This document shows, piece after piece, positions 59,831-64,000 of a stretch of DNA of 64,000 bases. The notes below the pieces were generated by a model, which saw nothing but the letters and a program-made list of their open reading frames with translations, was not told where the DNA came from and made no database searches. Source of the DNA: Nemania diffusa. Lineage: Eukaryota > Ascomycota > Sordariomycetes > Xylariales > Xylariaceae. Where the stretch lies: contig JBBPUQ010000003.1 in the NCBI GenBank assembly GCA_038501195.1, forward strand, positions 1,380,501 through 1,444,500, read 5' to 3'. The first letter of the stretch is position 1. Each line of letters opens with the position of its first letter. A program made the translations under genes and the position numbers.

Positions 59831-62800
59831 ATGCCGATTTCCCTCCCCCCAGTTTGTCGCCGTTGCGGCGTCGAAGGTTTTCGGCAAAGTGAATGTACTC
59901 GTTGCAACTACTGTGTGTACTGTAAACAAGAAGGCCATCTGATCGCAAGTTGTCCTACGGTTCCACCCTGCCCGAACTGTGGGTTAAAGAATCACAAACC
60001 GCAACGTTGTCCATATCCAGCCAGACAGCCTGTCCTATCTCATGTTTCTAACCGGAAACGGCCCAGGCCTGCCTCATCCCAATCTCCCCGCAGGAGACAA
60101 CGTGCACCGTCTGGCCGTCCTGGTCAAAAAGCGTCGACTGCGACAGAAGTCTGCCCCGGCGAAGACGGATCGTGTCCTAGCCAGCGCCTCAATATTTCAG
60201 TCAAACCACCACCGCATACTGACAAATGGGGACCAGATATCGAATCTATCGCAACACAGGTCTGTATCTATGAATTTGTGTTCAAATCCAAAAATCTAAC
60301 CTGTTTATGTGATTAGATTCCTAAGAAAGACTCCGAACCACAACCAGTCATTTTCCCTGACTTGAAAATTGAATGCAGAAAATTGGTAGATGATATTGCT
60401 GCGAATCAAATCTCTAGGGCAGACGATCCACGATATCACAGACTACTCTCGACTCATAGTAACCGCGATTCTCTCGTGACGGAAATCATCGGCTTCATTG
60501 AGCCTGATCTCATATCTTTACAGGGCCATCTTATCACCCGCAAAGTTCTTGACCAACTCAGATCAAAACAAAATGCTCCATGGCCAACTGAAATAGGCTA
60601 CCTAGACTACGTCACTGATGATCGCTATGAAAATTACCTACGACATTATGTTGGCCAGACCGGGAAGTCTGTAAGAAGGATTGTCTACGATCATGTTCAG
60701 AACCTTGTCCAAGGCAGAAATAATACCCTTCATTATTTTATCCTCTGGCTTGGTAACGGCCATCGGTCCTCCAACTTCCTACGGCTATGGAGCGCGTTAC
60801 CTGGTACCGATTCGTCCATTATTAATATTCTAGAAGCTCTCTTCATTCGTGCATTTCGATCAGACCACGGTGCCTGTAACTCGAAGAATGGGGGCCACTT
60901 CGACAACGGGTTCGGGCTGAATATACTCTCACCCCTCCTTCAATCCCGGTCGTTTGATAATGAGCAAAGAACCCACGCGGTATCGTCGACCTTGACATCC
61001 CCTGATTTCCAGATTGCGTATTGGCACCGCTTTAGATCCGCTCTTCGCAGGCAGCCGAAATTGTCTCCTAGGTGGCAGGACCCTCAGTACATCGCCGCGC
61101 TGACATCGGCTGTTGTTGACGAGACTTGCATAAGTTGTATTGGACTATCACTTACATCACAGGTTGTGCACGGCCCTCAGCTGTTCCCAATGTCTACCGA
61201 GCATCAAGACCACCCGTTGGAATCTTTACCACATGTTGGAGAACCTACAGCTGCTGTTGGGATTATTCTCGACTTTGCCACGGTGGTTCCCCGAGATATG
61301 GGCGTTGCCAATTCTACAAGTGAAGGTCGAAGTGCATATGACATACCTTGGCCTCTTACTCGGTCGGGTTTCAATGCCGAGAACTGCCTTATCTGGAAAT
61401 TTGACTTTCAACCATACGGTAGATTAAGAGCTGCGGATCTGCAACCTCAGTCCGACCAGGATCTCCATAGGCTAAGCCGCCTCAACCACACTATTATTCG
61501 ACAAAGTTCGATCAAGATTCTGCTTATATGTGGCGCTAGGGCCTGGCGCGTGGTGACTGCTGCCATTGAGCACGACCATCGCCAAGCTACAGACTTTATT
61601 ACTCTTCGGTCGGGGTATCGCTTCAGGTTTATTGTATCGAAACACGATGGTCATATTCCTACACGATTGTACATTCGTTGCCCAGAGCTACCGAACAGTT
61701 TATATTCTTCTCAGTTTGGTTCCGCCAACAGGCTTTGTGAAGTTTTAAAGCTGGTCTCCGTACTTGTAGGCTTCCGTAATACCAGGCCCTATTTCATGGA
61801 GTCTAGCACGGCTGTCGCAACAATTGTGAGATTAAGAAGACGAGAAAATGATGGGGCCTTGAGTGTTACATTATCGGACCTTGACCCAGGGCTTAGGTTA
61901 TGGCTTAATCGTATAGGCTTTCGTGACACTGATATGGAAAAACTTGAGGAAGTCGGTGGTGGGATAGTACAAGGCATAATGATCCTTCTTCACGTTCTCC
62001 CAAGACAAGATAAAGGAGGAAAACTACCAAGTGAACTATTACCTAACTTGCTAGAACTACCTGTTCAGGGACAAGTAAATCACACCAAGTACATCAAGGT
62101 TAGCAATGTTTACATTGATGCCGTAAAAGCCTTGTTCCAAGATATCCGACAGAGGACTGAACTGGACTATCAACGCCACGCCTCTCAGCCTCAGGGGTTT
62201 GAGCTAAAGGTTCTCTTGTCACGACCCGAAGGATTTTCCGAGACACTCGACGACTCGGATCGAACTTTTAGTTCGGGTAGTCATGTCGAGGAATGGGACG
62301 CTGAAGACTTAGAATGGGCTATCACGGAAATGCAACCTGTCCTAGATTCCAGCGTGAATATAACGGAGGTTGACTCGAATACCACACTGTTTCGTGTCCA
62401 GCGCCTTACCAGCATTACAAATTGGTCGAAACAAGGCCATACTTCTATGCTCTACGAATACAACTTGAAGGCCACGAGTGCAAATGTTCGCAATATCAAG
62501 CTTTGCCATATTCAGTTGATTACCCCGCTAGAATGGAGAGATCTTAATGGGCGCCTACTAATAAAGATTGAACTTGCAGATGCAAGACATCCGAATCTCT
62601 ATGCCATTGATGCAACACAAGAGGATCCAGCTGGCCGACTTGCTATCAAACTAACCCCGCAATTTGATTCTCATAATGACATTTTGGGATCATATTACCA
62701 TACCGCAAGTGGTATTCGTGCTGTAGCAAAAGCTAACACCTTAGCAGACAAGTTGCTCGATGGCGCAGCTAATAGAGAAATCGCGGAAAAGGCTCGTCGC

Positions 62801-62923
62801 TTTGTATACCTAGAAGCACAACGAAAAGAGTACCTTCCACAACATCTCCAGAGATTTTGGCACGGGGGCTATAGCGCAGATGTTCAGGATGAGCTAGCTA
62901 GGGTAGGGGGTAGCCAAGGGTGA
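59831..62923 (+). CDS. zinc-knuckle protein with GIY-YIG-nuclease-like region
   Basis: Two exons (59831-60259 and 60317-62923) across a 57-bp intron (donor GTCTGT, acceptor GTGATTAG) give 1011 residues. Two CCHC knuckles are perfect: C28-C31-H36-C41 and C47-C50-H55-C60. A third array at 9-22 has Phe in place of His. Residues 237-345 look like a GIY-YIG domain: GYLDYV, then HYVGQTG (254-256 = YVG), Arg263/264, His269, a Glu at 316 in ILEALFIRAF and Asn345. The remaining 650 residues show no domain I know. GIY-YIG enzymes cut DNA and occur in repair proteins, homing endonucleases and Penelope-type retroelements. No reverse transcriptase is present here. The gene starts 158 bp from the tRNA pair. 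Function unknown; nuclease activity is inferred. Confidence 0.75.
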
Positions 62924-64000
62924 TAGCCGTTGGGCTGCTAGTCACCATAGGTGGCTACGTCCGTAAGCTTGTTAGCTGTGCGTACACCCACTACTTGTAT
63001 AATATCTTGTAAACCTTAGAGAGGGCCTTTTTGCTTGTTAATTGTATATCTTTCTCCCTATACTTAAAAATTCCTTCGTTCTGGCGGCGTCGAGCTAGGC
63101 TATGCCCTGCTGTCTTTTGTGGCGTCAGGTTAGGGGCTGACACCATGAGAACGTTATTACCACGCGGTCAGACTGGGAAGCAGTAACCGGCGTTGTCCTG
63201 GACTATATAAGGTATGTCTTCTAGTATATAGGAAATTAAGAGATTCTTCTTGGCAGTGGACGGGTCGCAGTTGCTGGAGCGTCTTATTATGCTCACCACC
63301 TAGGGGGACCCGTGTTTGGGACATGTTGTTGACAGCGTTGTTAGCAGTATTTCTATGCTTATACTGAAGGGCTAATCTAACATTGTGCTGGTCAGGTTTA
63401 GGTAATTCAGTTCTAATCTTTTCGACCTGTACATTGTTATATCGTACGCAGTGTTACGAGAAAATATACTGTCACAGCAATGTTATAATAACAGCAGGTA
63501 TAACTAAAAAAAAGTGGCAGTTCGGATCTAGCAACAAAATCTAGCCATGCAGTTCCAGGTTGCTACAACACTATTATAATAAAATAATGAAAAATTCGAT
63601 AGGGTGACGTAGGAAACATGCGAATTCCAGCGTGTCCTAAAACTGGGTGCCCCCCTATAGGTACCTAGGCAGCAACAGTCCTTTTATCAAGGCTTGCATT
63701 GCATTAAACCCACTGTACGACCTCTTTGCAATGGTATGCTAGGTAGTAGATGATTGGGTATGTGATTATAGGTACTCGGCTGGGGAACATGCTGATATAA
63801 AATATATCTAGACTTAATTCAGAGTAAACACTCTAGGGTACCTATGTACTTAATATGATGCGAGATGCTTTCCTTACGTACCTACATACATGTATGTATT
63901 AACTAACGAACTTGCCGCTACTTATTAAATGACTTACAAGTAGAGTAACAAGGTATTCTGTATGAGATACACTAATAAACGTGTTATCGGAGACAAATAT
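62924..64000. other. AT-rich right flank, no gene recognised
   Basis: Downstream flank of the zinc-knuckle gene. I see no open frame of interest and no second copy of the tRNA or the LTR. TACCTA motifs recur at 63659-63667, 63838-63848 and 63880-63890. Confidence 0.5.

Overview
The window is nuclear DNA of a filamentous ascomycete, most likely a Sordariomycete. The evidence is short introns (mostly 47-75 bp) with GTAAGT/GTATGT donors and CTAAC/CTGAC branch points, a Ste12 with C-terminal C2H2 fingers, fungal Zn2Cys6 regulators, and intergenic DNA full of TAGGTA/TACCTA motifs. I rebuilt the gene models by hand from splice signals, reading frame and recalled protein families. No alignment or search was run.

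Left part (1-15 kb): a possible 3' end of a gene at the left edge; vacuolar carboxypeptidase Y (-); the ribosome-maturation factor SBDS/Sdo1 (+), whose ATG is split by an intron; a Ser-rich hypothetical protein (-); and an F-box/2EXR-like protein (-). About 3 kb gaps without recognisable genes lie between some of them.

Middle part (15-44 kb): a small two-membrane-span protein (+) overlaps tail to tail with an aldehyde dehydrogenase (-). Next comes a Zn2Cys6 regulator (-) divergent from a close relative of the zearalenone lactone hydrolase ZHD101 (+), with GC-rich palindromes in their shared promoter, which suggests a detoxification module. It is followed by RNA polymerase I subunit A49 (-), the 25-residue ribosomal protein eL41 (-), an FHA-domain checkpoint/meiotic kinase (+), a protein with a Zn2Cys6-like cysteine array (+), a single-pass membrane protein with a Cys-rich ectodomain (-), a GC-rich relic of aminodeoxychorismate synthase (-), a GH35 beta-galactosidase (+) with a 6-nt microexon, Misato/Dml1 (-) and a peroxiredoxin-like protein (+).

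Right part (44-64 kb): Ste12 (-), then about 11 kb of AT-rich DNA without a convincing gene that carries two solo LTRs, one with a perfect 5-bp target duplication. Next is an inverted, identical pair of tRNA-Ser(GCU) genes separated by a 92-bp A/T-rich spacer. Just 158 bp beyond it lies a gene for a 1011-residue protein that joins zinc knuckles to a GIY-YIG-nuclease-like region. This tRNA/nuclease block is the best candidate here for an undescribed, possibly mobile, system.
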